In this document: piece by piece, positions 35,556-46,017 of the stretch
How the letters are laid out: each line of letters starts with the position of its first letter
Numbering within the stretch: position 1 is the first letter of the stretch
Assembly: GCF_001418205.1 (NCBI RefSeq)
Contig: NZ_LIQF01000012.1
Location: 43,886 to 107,885, forward strand
Direction: 5' to 3'
Length of the DNA stretch: 64,000 bases
Origin: Marinomonas fungiae
GTDB lineage: Bacteria; Pseudomonadota; Gammaproteobacteria; Pseudomonadales; Marinomonadaceae
Made by a program: the position numbers and the translations under genes
Notes under the pieces: model-generated
The model's database searches: none
What the model was told of the DNA's origin: nothing
Seen by the model: only the letters and a program-made list of their open reading frames with translations

Positions 35556-36752
35556 TTGAGTGTAATTAGGTTAAAAGGGCAAGCAGACAGAAGACTTCGT
35601 GCTGGCCATCAGTGGATTTATAGCAATGAAGTGAATACCGATGCGACACCTTTGAAGCAGTTTAATGCTGGGGATCAAGTGATCGTGGAAACGGCACACG
35701 GCAAACCAATCGGTGTTGCCATGATCAACCCTAATACTCTGATTTGTGGTCGCCTGGTCAGTCGTAGCACGGATACCGTGTTGAACAAATCGACCATAGT
35801 GCATCGTCTAAAGATCGCCTTGTCATTACGTGAGATGAGTTATCCAGAACCTTACTACCGTTTGGTGTTTGGTGACTCTGATGGTCTATCTGGCTTAGTC
35901 GTGGATCGTTTTGGTGACATTCTTGTCGTACAGATTTCAACCGCTGGTATTGAGCGTCTGAAAGACGAAGTTATCGAAGCGCTGCAAGAAGTGGTCAAGC
36001 CAAGTGCGATCTTGATGAAAAACGACGGCAAAATGCGTAACGTGGAAGGCTTGGACACCTATGTGGAAGAAGTCTTTGGTCACGTGCCTGAAGTGGTATA
36101 CCTAAAAGAAAACGATGTGTTGTTCCAAGCGCCAGTTTGGGATGGTCAAAAAACTGGTTGGTTCTATGATCATCGTGAAAACCGCAAAACCATGCAGACG
36201 TTCTGTTCTGGTAAGCGTGTGCTGGACGTATTCTCGTATGTCGGTGGTTGGGGCGTACAAGCCGCTGCAGCGGGTGCGACGGACGTGACCTTTATCGATG
36301 CCTCAGAAGCGGCGTTGGATCATGTGGAAGCGAACCTTGCTTTGAACCAATACGAGGGTGAATCTAACTTGATGCAGGGCGATGCGTTTGAAGCAATGAA
36401 CGCTCTGATCGAAGAGAAACAACGTTTTGATGTGGTGGTGATGGACCCACCAGCGTTCATTGCTCGCCGTAAAGACATTAAAGCGGGCGAAGGTGCTTAC
36501 CACCGTGCCAACCAACTAGCCATGCGCCTAGTGGCGAAGGGCGGTATCTTGGTATCCGGTTCTTGTTCGATGCACCTAGAAACCGGCCGTTTGCATGATA
36601 TCGTGCGCAGTAACAGTCGTCAGCTAGAGCGTTTCTCACAGCTGATATATCGCGGTACACAAGCGCCAGATCACCCAGTGCATCCAGCGATTCCGGAAAC
36701 GGAGTACCTAAAAGCACTGTTCTACCGAGTGCACAACAATATGGGTCTATAA
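35556..36752 (+). CDS. rlmI: 23S rRNA m5C1962 methyltransferase RlmI
   Basis: I start at the TTG (35556), with GGTGAG 5 bases before, giving 398 residues, close to E. coli RlmI (396). The N-terminal PUA domain (LKGQADRRLRAGHQWIYSNE), VYLKENDVLFQAPVWDGQKT, the SAM site VLDVFSYVGGWGVQAAAAGA and catalytic VMDPPAFI are visible. It methylates C1962 of 23S rRNA. Confidence 0.92.
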   Translation: MSVIRLKGQADRRLRAGHQWIYSNEVNTDATPLKQFNAGDQVIVETAHGKPIGVAMINPNTLICGRLVSRSTDTVLNKSTIVHRLKIALSLREMSYPEPYYRLVFGDSDGLSGLVVDRFGDILVVQISTAGIERLKDEVIEALQEVVKPSAILMKNDGKMRNVEGLDTYVEEVFGHVPEVVYLKENDVLFQAPVWDGQKTGWFYDHRENRKTMQTFCSGKRVLDVFSYVGGWGVQAAAAGATDVTFIDASEAALDHVEANLALNQYEGESNLMQGDAFEAMNALIEEKQRFDVVVMDPPAFIARRKDIKAGEGAYHRANQLAMRLVAKGGILVSGSCSMHLETGRLHDIVRSNSRQLERFSQLIYRGTQAPDHPVHPAIPETEYLKALFYRVHNNMGL

Positions 36753-36768
36753 GACTTTGTAAGATCTT

Positions 36769-36795
36769 AAAAACGCAGCTTCGGCTGCGTTTTTT
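36769..36795. terminator. Bidirectional terminator between rlmI and the Crp-family gene
   Basis: Stem AAAACGCAGC / GCTGCGTTTT with a TTCG tetraloop. It ends 2 bases before the stop of the convergent regulator gene. Confidence 0.93.
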
Positions 36796-36796
36796 G

Positions 36797-37390
36797 TTAG
36801 CGCTGATCGGTTTTCAATTGTGTTCGAATACGGCTTAAAGCGATCGGTGTAATGCCAATGTAAGAGGCAATTTGTTGCTGTGGCAGCGTGTCTTTGAGCT
36901 CAGGAAAGTCACGACAAAAGTCCAAATAGCGCTGCGTGGCTGAGTGCTTAACCATGGCGTGCTCTTTTTGTTCCTTGTGAATAAAAATGCTTTCCAGAAA
37001 CATTGCATAGGCTTGTGTAAAGGCTAAGTCTTGGCTCATCTGTTGATAAAATGGTTGCCAAGGAAAAGAGATAGCAGTGCTAGCATGAAGCGCTTCAATA
37101 CTGAATAACGCAGGTTGGGAAAGTGTCAAAGCCCGCGTTGAACCTACCAATCTAGGGCTTTTAGCAATGGTCTGTGTGTATTCCTTCCCACTTTCTGAAA
37201 CACTGTAATAACGTACTAAACCACTGCAGAGAAAGAACATATTGGCAGAGCGCTCACCTTGTCTAAGTAAGCAGTCGCCTTTATTCAACATATGCACTTG
37301 AATGTCCGTCTGATACAAATCCCAATTAATATTGGCCTGATATTGATCGAAGAATTGCATCAGTTGCTGTGTTAAGTATTGCTTGTCCAT
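36797..37390 (-). CDS. Crp/Fnr-family transcriptional regulator
   Basis: About 197 residues from ATG 37390, 4 bases after the transporter stop. An ATG at 37426 would overlap it. The cyclic-nucleotide-like beta roll (LNKGDCLLRQGERSANMFFL, GLVRYYSVSESGKEYT) is followed by a C-terminal HTH (QQQIASYIGITPIALSRIRTQ). No Fnr-type N-terminal cysteines are present. Such proteins often control a neighbouring exporter. It is the last gene of the nitroreductase-NAT-exporter operon. Confidence 0.87.
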   Translation of the reverse strand: MDKQYLTQQLMQFFDQYQANINWDLYQTDIQVHMLNKGDCLLRQGERSANMFFLCSGLVRYYSVSESGKEYTQTIAKSPRLVGSTRALTLSQPALFSIEALHASTAISFPWQPFYQQMSQDLAFTQAYAMFLESIFIHKEQKEHAMVKHSATQRYLDFCRDFPELKDTLPQQQIASYIGITPIALSRIRTQLKTDQR

Positions 37391-37394
37391 CGTG

Positions 37395-38291
37395 CTATTC
37401 CAGTTGCTGTCTTGGTTGGCAGTCAATTAAGATCAAGGCCACTAAGACCATACATGAACCTATGATAAAGCCGTAAGAGTACAGCATCATTACTTGATTT
37501 TGAGTGGCCTGATAAACAGCTACCCAAATGGGTATGGTATAGCTGAAAGCTAATAGGCGCGATGCACCACCGCAACGAATAACGCGCTGCTGTAAGACAA
37601 AGGTTAAGAGGGTGGTAAACACCGTTAAATAGAACAGAAAGCGCCAGAACTGAGCGTTTTGCCACGCTACGCTGCCAAGGTCTCCCCATATCAGAGTGAT
37701 GGGAAGCAGCCAAATACTACCAAATAGCATGATGCGATAGGCCCCGAAGAAGGCTGTGACTTGCCTGCCCCAACGCTGTACGCTGATCACGTGGAAAGCC
37801 AGTAAACCACAAGCGATAAAATAGATTCCATCACCGCTATGCCAGGTCAGCGCTCCTTCTCGGGTAAAAACTAAGACACTGATCGCACCAGCTGATCCCA
37901 TCATATAGCCCAGCCAATGTTGGTAGGAAGTGCGTTGCCCAAAGAACAACATCAGAGCTGCCCCGAACAGAGGCACAAAGGTATAGATGACCGAAGTATT
38001 TAACGATGAAGTGGTTTTAAGGGCGCTGAATAAGCCAATGAAGAACCCCACGAGCGTGCCGCTGATCACAAGGTACTTGAACGTCAGTGATGTGGATTGA
38101 AACACGCGACTGAGCGAATCCTGTGGCTGTTTTGGCAGACAGTAATAGATCGGCGTCATCAGCAATAAAGCCATTAAAAAGCGTAGTCCCGTAGTCGCCA
38201 GCGGTGATGCGTAGGGGGTGACGTGGGCGGAGACTACAAATGACGAGGCCATCAACCAAGCCCATATTAAGGCGGCAAAAATGGATTGCAT
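37395..38291 (-). CDS. DMT-superfamily (EamA) exporter
   Basis: The 298-residue protein has ten predicted membrane helices in two EamA repeats (WAWLMASSFVVSAHVTPY, FSALKTTSSLNTSVIYTFVPLF). DMT transporters export amino acids, metabolites or drugs. Its start codon overlaps the NAT stop (TGATG), so translation is coupled. The position after nitroreductase and arylamine acetyltransferase genes suggests export of aromatic amine derivatives, an inference. Confidence 0.87.
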   Translation of the reverse strand: MQSIFAALIWAWLMASSFVVSAHVTPYASPLATTGLRFLMALLLMTPIYYCLPKQPQDSLSRVFQSTSLTFKYLVISGTLVGFFIGLFSALKTTSSLNTSVIYTFVPLFGAALMLFFGQRTSYQHWLGYMMGSAGAISVLVFTREGALTWHSGDGIYFIACGLLAFHVISVQRWGRQVTAFFGAYRIMLFGSIWLLPITLIWGDLGSVAWQNAQFWRFLFYLTVFTTLLTFVLQQRVIRCGGASRLLAFSYTIPIWVAVYQATQNQVMMLYSYGFIIGSCMVLVALILIDCQPRQQLE

Positions 38292-39118
38292 CAGCTGTGC
38301 CTCTCAATCGTGTTCGTAAGCCTTGGCGCAATATGGTGCGCAAACAGGAATTCGCAGACCTCTTGCTCGATGGTTAAGTTAAAAATCTGGCGCAATGCCT
38401 TATACAGAGCCTGTGGCGACTCAAGCAGAGAACTTTTAGTGCCTGCATTGGTTCGATGTTGTAAATGCTGATTGGTGATGACAAAGGTGGCGGTAGCGTT
38501 TTTTTGGCTGACGACTAAATTATTTACAAACACAGCGGTAGGATTCTTGTGTGAGTAAAAATGTCCCATATCGCAGTCTGCATCCGTATAGTGTGTTAAA
38601 TCGAAACGGTACAGTAAGAATGGCCCAGCCTCTTGTTGCTGCCACAGCTCGAACTCTCCAAGAGTATTCTGCTGAATTTGATAGTGCTCAAAACCTGCCG
38701 ATTGTATGGCTTGGCTATCTAATGCTATCGGAGCAATAGGGCAATTTGCGCCAAAACCAACGTCAACCAGATAGCGTTTACCTTCTATTTCAACAAGGGT
38801 GATTCGATGCGTCCGCGGTACCGCCCGCTCGTTATTATTAATGACTCTGGCGAGGACTATGCGTACTTTGTACCCCCAATAAGAAAGGGCTTCGTAAGCT
38901 AGCTTATTGTGTTCAAAGCAGTAGCCCCCCACACCGCGATGCACCACCTTATTGAGGACTGCCTGACACTCTAAGGAGATGTCTTCTTGTAGTAATACCG
39001 CCAAATTATTAAAGGTAAAACGTCCAATATGACGTTCGGTTAAGGTGCACAGAAAGTCTAAGCTTGGCTGTTGTGGCGGCATTAAATCTAATGCGTTTAA
39101 GTAGTCTGTGAAATTCAT
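38291..39118 (-). CDS. Arylamine N-acetyltransferase
   Basis: The 275-residue enzyme has the complete catalytic triad of the NAT family: Cys in RGVGGYCFEHNKL near residue 69, His in RTHRITLVEIEG, and Asp in LVDVGFGANCPI. These enzymes move acetyl from acetyl-CoA to arylamines and hydrazines. GGAGA precedes the ATG. The gene follows the nitroreductase stop by 13 bases and overlaps the exporter start by one base. Confidence 0.92.
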   Translation of the reverse strand: MNFTDYLNALDLMPPQQPSLDFLCTLTERHIGRFTFNNLAVLLQEDISLECQAVLNKVVHRGVGGYCFEHNKLAYEALSYWGYKVRIVLARVINNNERAVPRTHRITLVEIEGKRYLVDVGFGANCPIAPIALDSQAIQSAGFEHYQIQQNTLGEFELWQQQEAGPFLLYRFDLTHYTDADCDMGHFYSHKNPTAVFVNNLVVSQKNATATFVITNQHLQHRTNAGTKSSLLESPQALYKALRQIFNLTIEQEVCEFLFAHHIAPRLTNTIERHS

Positions 39119-39131
39119 CAGCGAAAATCTC

Positions 39132-39755
39132 CTAAGCCAAAAAGTGAGCGAACTCTTCTGTTGGAATGCGCACTTTCACGGGCGGCTCAGCCGTCTGATC
39201 TCGGTAACCGATGGCGCAAATCACACAGGCGTTTAGCTGCTTGTCGTCCAATCCTAAAATTCGATTGAACGCTTCCGGCTCAAACCCCGTCATCGGACAG
39301 GTGTCAATTCTTTGCATTGCTGCTTCGCTTAATAACGCTCCCAAAGCGATATAGGTTTGTTGTTGCGCCCAAGACTGACCTTCTTGTTCATCTTTTACTG
39401 CTAAGGCTGACTTAATATGATCGGCGTAACCTTCAGCGCTGCCAATGGCAGCAGACGTTTGCTGGTAATAGCGTTGAAAATAACGATCCACGATCTGATC
39501 ATTGATTTGGGTCTCATTGGCGAACACCAACAGATGTGAGCAGTGCTTTACTTGGCTTTGTCCATAAGCGTGCTCGGCCAGTTGTGCCAAGAGGGTTGGC
39601 TCTTCAATGATCCAAACTTGATAGGGCTGTAAACCGTAAGACGAAGCCGATAAACGGGCCGCTTCGATTAGATCATTTACTTGGGATTGAGGAACTTTAC
39701 GGTTGCTAAAGTTTTTCAGGGAGTAGCGCCACTGTAAGGCTGGAAGAGTGCTCAT
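39132..39755 (-). CDS. NAD(P)H-dependent nitroreductase family protein
   Basis: The 207-residue flavoprotein has RYSLKNFSNRKVPQSQV at the N-terminus, ARLSASSYGLQPYQVWII (FMN contacts), ALGALLSEAAMQRIDTCPMTGFEP and CVICAIGYR. These place it in the NfsB-like nitroreductase family, FMN enzymes that reduce nitroaromatics or quinones. First gene of a four-gene operon. AGAGGA lies before the ATG and a TAATAT -10-like hexamer further upstream. Confidence 0.88.
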   Translation of the reverse strand: MSTLPALQWRYSLKNFSNRKVPQSQVNDLIEAARLSASSYGLQPYQVWIIEEPTLLAQLAEHAYGQSQVKHCSHLLVFANETQINDQIVDRYFQRYYQQTSAAIGSAEGYADHIKSALAVKDEQEGQSWAQQQTYIALGALLSEAAMQRIDTCPMTGFEPEAFNRILGLDDKQLNACVICAIGYRDQTAEPPVKVRIPTEEFAHFLA

Positions 39756-39997
39756 TATATTTCCTCTGGTGTGTGATATTAGCGTTACTGTAATGCGTGC
39801 TTAGAAGGGCGTAATTAACCTAGGTTTAGAGAAGGAAATTTATTTGCCTTTGACCGTAATAGAGAAAAGGAGGATGCGGCTTGTAAGTGAGTCATTGGCA
39901 TGCAAGGCACGTTCGTCTGCTAAACTGCCTGAGTACTAGCAACCATTAATTAAATATGTGTAGCAATTATTTTCACCGAGTTGAATTGGAGCCAATA

Positions 39998-40507
39998 ATG
40001 AAAAAAATCTTAAGTGCTTTTGCGTTAGTCGCCATATTGCCAATGGTTGGCTGTGCTTCGAAACCTGCCACACCGACACTGATGATGGGAGAAAGTGTGA
40101 TTTTAGATGGCATAGAAGACCAACGCGGTAATCGTTTTGAGCACCAAAACAGTATGCAAACGCTATTAGTTGTTGATGGTATGGATGCCAAAAATGTGGC
40201 CAGAGAAAGTCTTAAGAGCATTGATGTAAGTTGTATGGAAGCAGGCAAACTTGTCTATTTAGCCGACATCAGTAGCATGCCGAGTTTGATTTCCAATCTG
40301 ATCGCAATTCCGAAGTTGCGTCATTACCCTTACTCGATTTGGCTTGACCGGGAAGGGGATGTGTCCGAATCGCTGCCAGTACGTGATGGTAAAGTGACGG
40401 TCATCGGTGTTAAGCATCAGGTTATTGAGTCGGTAATGTTTGCGGGGGATGCCACGACTTTATCCGAGCATATTGGTACGCTTTGCCCTCCAGTCACGAC
40501 GCCATAG
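39998..40507 (+). CDS. Uncharacterised lipoprotein, 169 aa
   Basis: Start ATG 39998, with GGAG about 8 bases before. The longer frame to 39956 would hide the signal peptide. The N-terminus MKKILSAFALVAILPMVGCA is a lipoprotein signal with lipobox around Cys 19. The mature part has LLVVDGMDAKNVARESLKS and PYSIWLDREGDVSESLPVRDG, vaguely thioredoxin-like in order, but no CxxC is present. No family recognised. It stands alone between convergent or divergent neighbours. Confidence 0.75.
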   Translation: MKKILSAFALVAILPMVGCASKPATPTLMMGESVILDGIEDQRGNRFEHQNSMQTLLVVDGMDAKNVARESLKSIDVSCMEAGKLVYLADISSMPSLISNLIAIPKLRHYPYSIWLDREGDVSESLPVRDGKVTVIGVKHQVIESVMFAGDATTLSEHIGTLCPPVTTP

Positions 40508-40534
40508 CGCCAGTCTAGTGAGGTGTTTAGAATG

Positions 40535-40562
40535 AAAAAAGCGAGTCACTTGGACTCGCTTT
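40535..40562. terminator. Bidirectional terminator between the lipoprotein and HAD genes
   Basis: Stem AAAGCGAGTC / GACTCGCTTT with loop ACTTG. The A-run gives the T-tract for the minus-strand HAD gene; the plus-strand T-run is short. Confidence 0.85.
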
Positions 40563-40574
40563 AGGGGGTGGTGA

Positions 40575-41240
40575 TTACCAAGAGTTACCGCGTAGGGAAA
40601 TATGCGGCCAGCCGCGTTCTTTGGCAATATCCGTAAGGGTTGGGTCTGCGTCCACAGCGATTGGATGATCCACTAGTTCAAGCAGGGGGAGATCGTTGCG
40701 TGAGTCGCTGTAAAAGTAACTGCCTTCCATTGAGTGGCCGGTTTCTTTTAGCCATTCGTTAAGGCGCGTCACTTTGCCAGCTTGGAAGCTAGGAATCCCA
40801 ACGATGTTGCCTGTGTAGACATCGTCAATGACTTCAGGCACTGGCGCAATGATATGATCCATACCTAACTCGTCAGCAATGGGGCCCGTCACAAACTGGT
40901 TGGTTGCCGTGATCAAAAGTAAAAAGTGACCTTGATCTTTGTGGAATTTGAGTAGCTTGGTGGCTTCTTCCTGCATCATGGGACGTACTTTAAGATCCAT
41001 GAATTCTGCATGCAGGGCGTCACGCTCTGCTTTACTAAAACGAGTCAGTGGTTTTAGGCTAAACGCAAGGTATTCAAAAATGTCTAACGTACCGGCTTGG
41101 TATTGCTCAAAAAAGCGGTCGTTTGCTTCTTTGTAGAGCTCTACATCTACCAATCCTTTCTCAACTAGAAATTGTCCCCAGTTGTAGTCGCTGTCGCCGC
41201 TAAGCAGCGTACCGTCTAAGTCAAATATTGCCAGTGTCAC
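40575..41240 (-). CDS. HAD-IB family phosphatase
   Basis: The 221-residue enzyme has motif I FDLDGTLLSGD, motif II ITATN, and motif III/IV YSDSRNDLPLL, as in the SerB-like HAD-IB subfamily. Pseudomonas carries a homologue beside rppH and ptsP, annotated as histidinol-phosphatase-like. The substrate is not determined by sequence. It is divergent from rppH. Confidence 0.88.
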   Translation of the reverse strand: MTLAIFDLDGTLLSGDSDYNWGQFLVEKGLVDVELYKEANDRFFEQYQAGTLDIFEYLAFSLKPLTRFSKAERDALHAEFMDLKVRPMMQEEATKLLKFHKDQGHFLLLITATNQFVTGPIADELGMDHIIAPVPEVIDDVYTGNIVGIPSFQAGKVTRLNEWLKETGHSMEGSYFYSDSRNDLPLLELVDHPIAVDADPTLTDIAKERGWPHISLRGNSW

Positions 41241-41374
41241 AGCATCACCTATCGATTAAATTGTGCGGTACAGTATAGCGATGGCATTGACAAATTACAG
41301 CCCGATTAATTGTGTGGAACACGGAATTATGGAACAATGCTGAGCATTAGATTTTAGTTATAAGGTGAAAGCTC

Positions 41375-41875
41375 GTGATTGATGCAGACGGATACAGACC
41401 GAATGTTGGCATCATCTTGATGAACGAGCGAGGCCAGCTTCTTTGGGCGAGACGCGTAGGTCAAAACGCGTGGCAATTCCCCCAAGGTGGCATTAAAGCG
41501 GATGAAACGCCAGAACAAGCTTTGTATCGTGAGCTCAAAGAGGAAGTGGGTTTAGAACCTCACCAAGTTGAGATTGTCGGTAGAACTCGAGGCTGGTTGC
41601 GTTATCGTCTTCCTAAGCGAATGCTTCGTCATAACAGTAAACCCTTGTGCATCGGACAGAAACAGAAATGGTTTTTGCTTTCCATTCGCTGCGCGGATGC
41701 GTGCGTTTGTGTTGACGGAACAGATTGTCCTGAGTTTGATGGATGGCGCTGGGTAAGTTATTGGTATCCGCTAGGCCAAGTGGTTGCGTTCAAGAAGGAT
41801 GTCTATCGTCGTGCGTTGAAGGAATTAGTGCCTAATGCACACAGATGGCTAAAGCGTAGGAATAAGCCGTTGTAA
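41375..41875 (+). CDS. rppH: RNA pyrophosphohydrolase RppH
   Basis: The 166-residue Nudix protein starts at GTG (AAGGTGA 6 bases before) with [20 protein letters not shown], nearly the E. coli N-terminus. The Nudix box [22 protein letters not shown] is intact. RppH removes pyrophosphate from mRNA 5' ends and opens them to RNase E. ptsP follows, as in many gammaproteobacteria. Confidence 0.96.
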   Translation: MIDADGYRPNVGIILMNERGQLLWARRVGQNAWQFPQGGIKADETPEQALYRELKEEVGLEPHQVEIVGRTRGWLRYRLPKRMLRHNSKPLCIGQKQKWFLLSIRCADACVCVDGTDCPEFDGWRWVSYWYPLGQVVAFKKDVYRRALKELVPNAHRWLKRRNKPL

Positions 41876-41910
41876 GCTTCTTCCTACCCTACTTAGACAG
41901 TTGAGGATAT

Positions 41911-44196
41911 ATGTTAAGTTTATTGAGACGAATCACCCAAGAGGTTACTGCTGCGCAGTCGCTACAGGCTGCGCTCGAAATCATCGTGCGTCGAGTGCGT
42001 CGTGCGATGCGCTCTGAAGTGTGCTCAATTTACTTAGTCGATCCGAACACGCAAGATTATATCTTAATGGCAACTCGAGGCTTAAATGCAGACGCGGCCG
42101 GCAAACTGAGTTTGAAATCCGATGAGGGTTTGGTCAGTTTGGTTGGGCGACGAGCAGAGCCCGTGAACCTTGAAGACGCGCATGTTCACCCTGCGTTCCA
42201 CTATCTAAGTGGTACTGGGGAAGAACGTTACAAGTCGTTCTTGGGGGTGCCGATTATTCACCATCGTCAAGTGCTCGGTGTTCTGGTTGTTCAGCATGAA
42301 GAACGTCGTCGCTTTGATGAAGGTGAGGAAGCTTTTCTCATTACTTTATCGGCTCAGCTTGCCGGCGTCATTGCTCACGCCGAAGCGACTGGCGCCATGA
42401 TGTCGCTCACCTCGAATACCCCCGCAGGCTCCGACTTTCGTTATAAAGGGGTGGCGGGTAGTTCCGGTGTGGCCATTGGTAAAGCTGCGGTCATTTTTCC
42501 GCCTGCCGACTTGGATGTGATTCCTGATCGTGTACCGCAAAGTGTTGAAGCTGAAGTCGAAGATTTTTACCAAGCTTTAGAAGCCGTCCGTGGGGATATT
42601 AAGAAAGTCAGCAGCCGCTTAAGTCAGCACATCAGTGATGATGAAAAAGCTTTGTTTGATGTCTACCTGAAAATCCTAGATGACAACTCTTTAGCAGCCG
42701 AAATTATTAAGAAAATTGAAGAGGGTAACTGGGCGCCAGGCGCATTGCGTCAAGTGATTAAGTTACACATCTCCTTTTTCGAGCAAATGGAAGACCCTTA
42801 CTTACGTGAGCGAGCGACTGACATTCGTGATTTAGGTCGTCGAATTCTGTCCCATTTGCAAGAGAAAACCCCGAGTGTGACCGAAGAGTTAACGGAGCCG
42901 GTGATCATTGTCGGTGAAGAGTTGACCGCTTCGATGTTGGGAGAGTTTCCACTCGATAAAGTCAAAGGTCTTGTGTCTGTGATGGGCTCAAGCAGCTCTC
43001 ACGTTGCGATCTTAGCCCGCGCTATGGGCATCCCAACGGTGATGGGGGCTGTCGACTTGCCTTACAGCAAGCTAGACAAAGTGGATATGATCGTTGATGG
43101 CTACTCAGGCCAGATCTTCACTTATCCTTCCGAGGCGATCATCGACAGCTACCAGCAAATTGTCGATGAAGAGCGCCAACTGGAAAGCGAGTATGAGCAG
43201 CTCAAAGACTTGCCTTGTGAAACACTGGACGGTCAGCGCATCGGTCTATACGTCAATACCGGATTGCTCGCGGATATCAATCGATCATTGGATCGTGGTG
43301 CAGAGGGTGTTGGTTTGTACCGTACCGAAGTGCCGTTTATGATTCGTGATCGCTTCCCAACGGAAGCTGAGCAGGAGCAAATTTACCGTCAGCAATTGGA
43401 AGGCTTTGCTCCGGCCCCTGTGACTATACGTACACTGGACGTTGGTGGTGACAAGGCTTTGCCTTATTTCCCAATTAAAGAAGAAAACCCTTTCCTTGGG
43501 TGGCGTGGTATTCGTGTTACCCTCGACCATCTTGAAATATTTATGGCACAAATTCGTGCCATGATTAAGGCCAGTGCAGGGCTGCATAATCTTAAAATCA
43601 TGTTACCGATGATTTCCAACGTGGCCGAAGTGGAAGAGGCGTTAGCCTTGATTCGCCGTGCCTATGCAGAAGTCAAAGAAGAAGGCTACGATGTGGTGAT
43701 GCCACAAGTGGGCGTGATGATAGAAGTACCAAGTGCCGTGTACCAGGCCAAGGAGTTGGCTGGCATGGTGGACTTTATGTCCGTGGGCAGTAACGACTTG
43801 ACCCAGTACCTGTTGGCGGTCGATCGTAACAATTCCCGCGTAGCGAACCTTTACCATACTTTCCATCCTGCCGTACTACGCGCTTTGGCTGATATCGTTG
43901 AGCGCACTAAGGGGGAAGGCGTGAAATTGAGCGTATGTGGTGAGTTGGCAGGTGATCCTCTGGGCGCCATTTTAATCATGGCGATGGGGTACAACACCTT
44001 GTCTATGAGCTCTACCAGCTTGCCGAAAGTCAAAGCGGTGCTGCGTAAATTAACCATGGAACAAGCGCAAGACATGTTGCGTCAAGTGTTGCCATTGGTA
44101 CACTCCGATGCGGTACGCCAGACCATGATGAAACTCGTGCGTGAAGCCGGTGTCGAACGTCTGATCCGTCCGTCTAAAACGGCTGCGCTTCAATAA
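41911..44196 (+). CDS. ptsP: Nitrogen phosphotransferase enzyme I (PtsP)
   Basis: The 761-residue protein starts with a GAF domain (residues about 15-165). The PTS enzyme I part then has the phosphorylated His in [15 protein letters not shown] near residue 364, the PEP-binding barrel ([23 protein letters not shown]) and the C-terminal VCGELAGDP. PtsP takes phosphate from PEP to NPr; the GAF domain senses glutamine in relatives. Flanked by rppH and lgt in the usual order. Confidence 0.97.
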   Translation: MLSLLRRITQEVTAAQSLQAALEIIVRRVRRAMRSEVCSIYLVDPNTQDYILMATRGLNADAAGKLSLKSDEGLVSLVGRRAEPVNLEDAHVHPAFHYLSGTGEERYKSFLGVPIIHHRQVLGVLVVQHEERRRFDEGEEAFLITLSAQLAGVIAHAEATGAMMSLTSNTPAGSDFRYKGVAGSSGVAIGKAAVIFPPADLDVIPDRVPQSVEAEVEDFYQALEAVRGDIKKVSSRLSQHISDDEKALFDVYLKILDDNSLAAEIIKKIEEGNWAPGALRQVIKLHISFFEQMEDPYLRERATDIRDLGRRILSHLQEKTPSVTEELTEPVIIVGEELTASMLGEFPLDKVKGLVSVMGSSSSHVAILARAMGIPTVMGAVDLPYSKLDKVDMIVDGYSGQIFTYPSEAIIDSYQQIVDEERQLESEYEQLKDLPCETLDGQRIGLYVNTGLLADINRSLDRGAEGVGLYRTEVPFMIRDRFPTEAEQEQIYRQQLEGFAPAPVTIRTLDVGGDKALPYFPIKEENPFLGWRGIRVTLDHLEIFMAQIRAMIKASAGLHNLKIMLPMISNVAEVEEALALIRRAYAEVKEEGYDVVMPQVGVMIEVPSAVYQAKELAGMVDFMSVGSNDLTQYLLAVDRNNSRVANLYHTFHPAVLRALADIVERTKGEGVKLSVCGELAGDPLGAILIMAMGYNTLSMSSTSLPKVKAVLRKLTMEQAQDMLRQVLPLVHSDAVRQTMMKLVREAGVERLIRPSKTAALQ

Positions 44197-44218
44197 TTCA
44201 ACAGACTGTAGACCCTTT

Positions 44219-45016
44219 ATGATTGCCTATCCAAATATCGATCCGATAGCGGTATCGCTCGGCCCTATTGCCATTCATTGGTATGGCCTAATGTACTTAA
44301 TTGGTTTTGTTTCCGCTTATTACTTAGGCGTGTACCGCGCCAAGCGTTCTCATGGTTTATGGACCTCCGAGCAAGTCAGCGACATGATTTTCTATGGCGC
44401 GGTGGGCGTCATCCTCGGTGGCCGTATCGGATACATCCTGTTTTACCAATTCCCTTCGTTTATTGATAATCCCTTGGTGCTGTTCCGTATCTGGGAAGGG
44501 GGCATGTCCTTCCATGGCGGCTTGCTGGGTGTGATTGCCGCCATGTGGTGGTTTTCCCGTAAAACGCAAAAACACATCATTGATATCTTAGACTTTGGCG
44601 CGCCGTTTGTGCCGATTGGCTTAGGCCTAGGCCGTTTGGGCAACTTTATCGGCGGTGAGCTGTGGGGGCGTCCAACGGATGTATCCTGGGCAATGATTTT
44701 CCCGGGTGATCCTTTGCAGCTTGCCCGTCACCCATCCCAGTTGTACCAGTTTGCACTGGAAGGCGTGGCGCTGTTCACTATCTTGTGGTTCTTCTCACAG
44801 AAATCAAAACCAAGATATTGCGTCTCAGGCATGTTTCTATTGTTCTACGGCATATTCCGTATCCTAGTGGAATTTGTGCGCGAGCCAGACCCACAGCTTG
44901 GCTACATTGCCTTTGGCTGGCTCACTCAAGGCCAGATTTTATCAACACCTATGGTGTTGCTGGGCATTGGTTTGTTGGTGCTAGGTTTTAAAATGCAGCG
45001 CTATCCAGAAAAGTAA
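44219..45016 (+). CDS. lgt: Prolipoprotein diacylglyceryl transferase Lgt
   Basis: The 265-residue membrane enzyme has [33 protein letters not shown] and the Lgt signature [19 protein letters not shown], then RHPSQLYQ. It moves a diacylglyceryl group from phosphatidylglycerol to the lipobox cysteine of prolipoproteins, such as FlgP in this window. A terminator follows. Confidence 0.97.
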   Translation: MIAYPNIDPIAVSLGPIAIHWYGLMYLIGFVSAYYLGVYRAKRSHGLWTSEQVSDMIFYGAVGVILGGRIGYILFYQFPSFIDNPLVLFRIWEGGMSFHGGLLGVIAAMWWFSRKTQKHIIDILDFGAPFVPIGLGLGRLGNFIGGELWGRPTDVSWAMIFPGDPLQLARHPSQLYQFALEGVALFTILWFFSQKSKPRYCVSGMFLLFYGIFRILVEFVREPDPQLGYIAFGWLTQGQILSTPMVLLGIGLLVLGFKMQRYPEK

Positions 45017-45031
45017 GCCGATCCGCCGAAT

Positions 45032-45073
45032 AAAAAAATGCCGCCTGTTTTATGCAAAGCAGGCGGCATTTTT
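45032..45073. terminator. Bidirectional terminator between lgt and thyA
   Basis: Stem AAAATGCCGCCTG / CAGGCGGCATTTT with a 12-base loop, with A and T runs on both sides. Confidence 0.92.
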
Positions 45074-45094
45074 GTTACGCGTCAATTCGAGTGC

Positions 45095-45946
45095 CTACAC
45101 TGAGAATGGGTAAGCGATAGGTTCGTGGAACTGGTAACCTTCTAGCTCAAAATCATCCAGTGTGACCCAAGTTTCCAGATCTTCTAAGGATGTAATGGCT
45201 GGATTAATCCTAAAGCTTGGTGCCGCGAATGGCTCACGTTTAAGCTGTACATCACGCATCAATTCTAGTTGGTCTTCGTAAATGTGGGCATTGACGATTT
45301 TATGGTAAGCCTTGCCCGGTTTTTTACCGGTGATTTGCGCCATAATGGCCAGCAGGAAGTACACCTGCACCATGTTGAAATTCAGGCCTAGGGGAACATC
45401 ACAACTGCGCTGAGTGCTGTTGAGGTACAGTGTGTCCCCTAAAAGAGAAAAGTGGTGGCTGTACATACAAGGACGCAGACACGCCATATGCAGCGCACCT
45501 GGATGGTAGAAGGTAAAAATCTCACCACGGTTGTCTTGGCCTTTTGTTAGGTCATCGACGATTTGACGCAGTTGATCAACCGAGCCGCCGTCCGGCTTAG
45601 GGAAATTGCGGCCTATGGCACCGTAGCAAAGACCCATATCGTCTTCGCCTTTGCGGTAAGGGTTGTTCAGCCAAGCTTGGTTTTCGTTGGCGTTTGCGTC
45701 CCACGTTTTAGTTCCTAGAGCACGAAAATCGGCGGCGTTATCATAGCCACGCAAATAGCCCATCATTTCAGCAATGGCCGATTTCCAGTAACTTTTGCGG
45801 GTTGTGACCAAGGGAAATTCGCCTGCACCCACATCATAGGTGAGGTCAGCGTTAATCACCGTCAGGCAACGTTTGCCTGTGCGTTCATTCGCTACCCATT
45901 CGCCTTCATCAATAATGCGACGACAAAGATCTAAATATTGTTTCAT
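45095..45946 (-). CDS. thyA: Thymidylate synthase
   Basis: About 283 residues from ATG 45946. The nucleophile lies in [10 protein letters not shown] near residue 160, with the dUMP region [16 protein letters not shown] downstream. [20 protein letters not shown] and the [12 protein letters not shown] insertion are the longer type seen in Vibrio, unlike the 264-residue E. coli enzyme. It methylates dUMP using methylene-THF. It is divergent from folA, which recycles the dihydrofolate made. Confidence 0.95.
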   Translation of the reverse strand: MKQYLDLCRRIIDEGEWVANERTGKRCLTVINADLTYDVGAGEFPLVTTRKSYWKSAIAEMMGYLRGYDNAADFRALGTKTWDANANENQAWLNNPYRKGEDDMGLCYGAIGRNFPKPDGGSVDQLRQIVDDLTKGQDNRGEIFTFYHPGALHMACLRPCMYSHHFSLLGDTLYLNSTQRSCDVPLGLNFNMVQVYFLLAIMAQITGKKPGKAYHKIVNAHIYEDQLELMRDVQLKREPFAAPSFRINPAITSLEDLETWVTLDDFELEGYQFHEPIAYPFSV

Positions 45947-46017
45947 GCAATTGAGTCCATGGTCGGTATAATATTGGCGCAAAGTATATCAAATTGCCTT
46001 CAGAGTTCGGAGAGAAA

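Noticed and set aside
43285-43587. Antisense frame of 100 codons within ptsP
   Set aside because: Shadow of a strongly supported gene with no independent signals.
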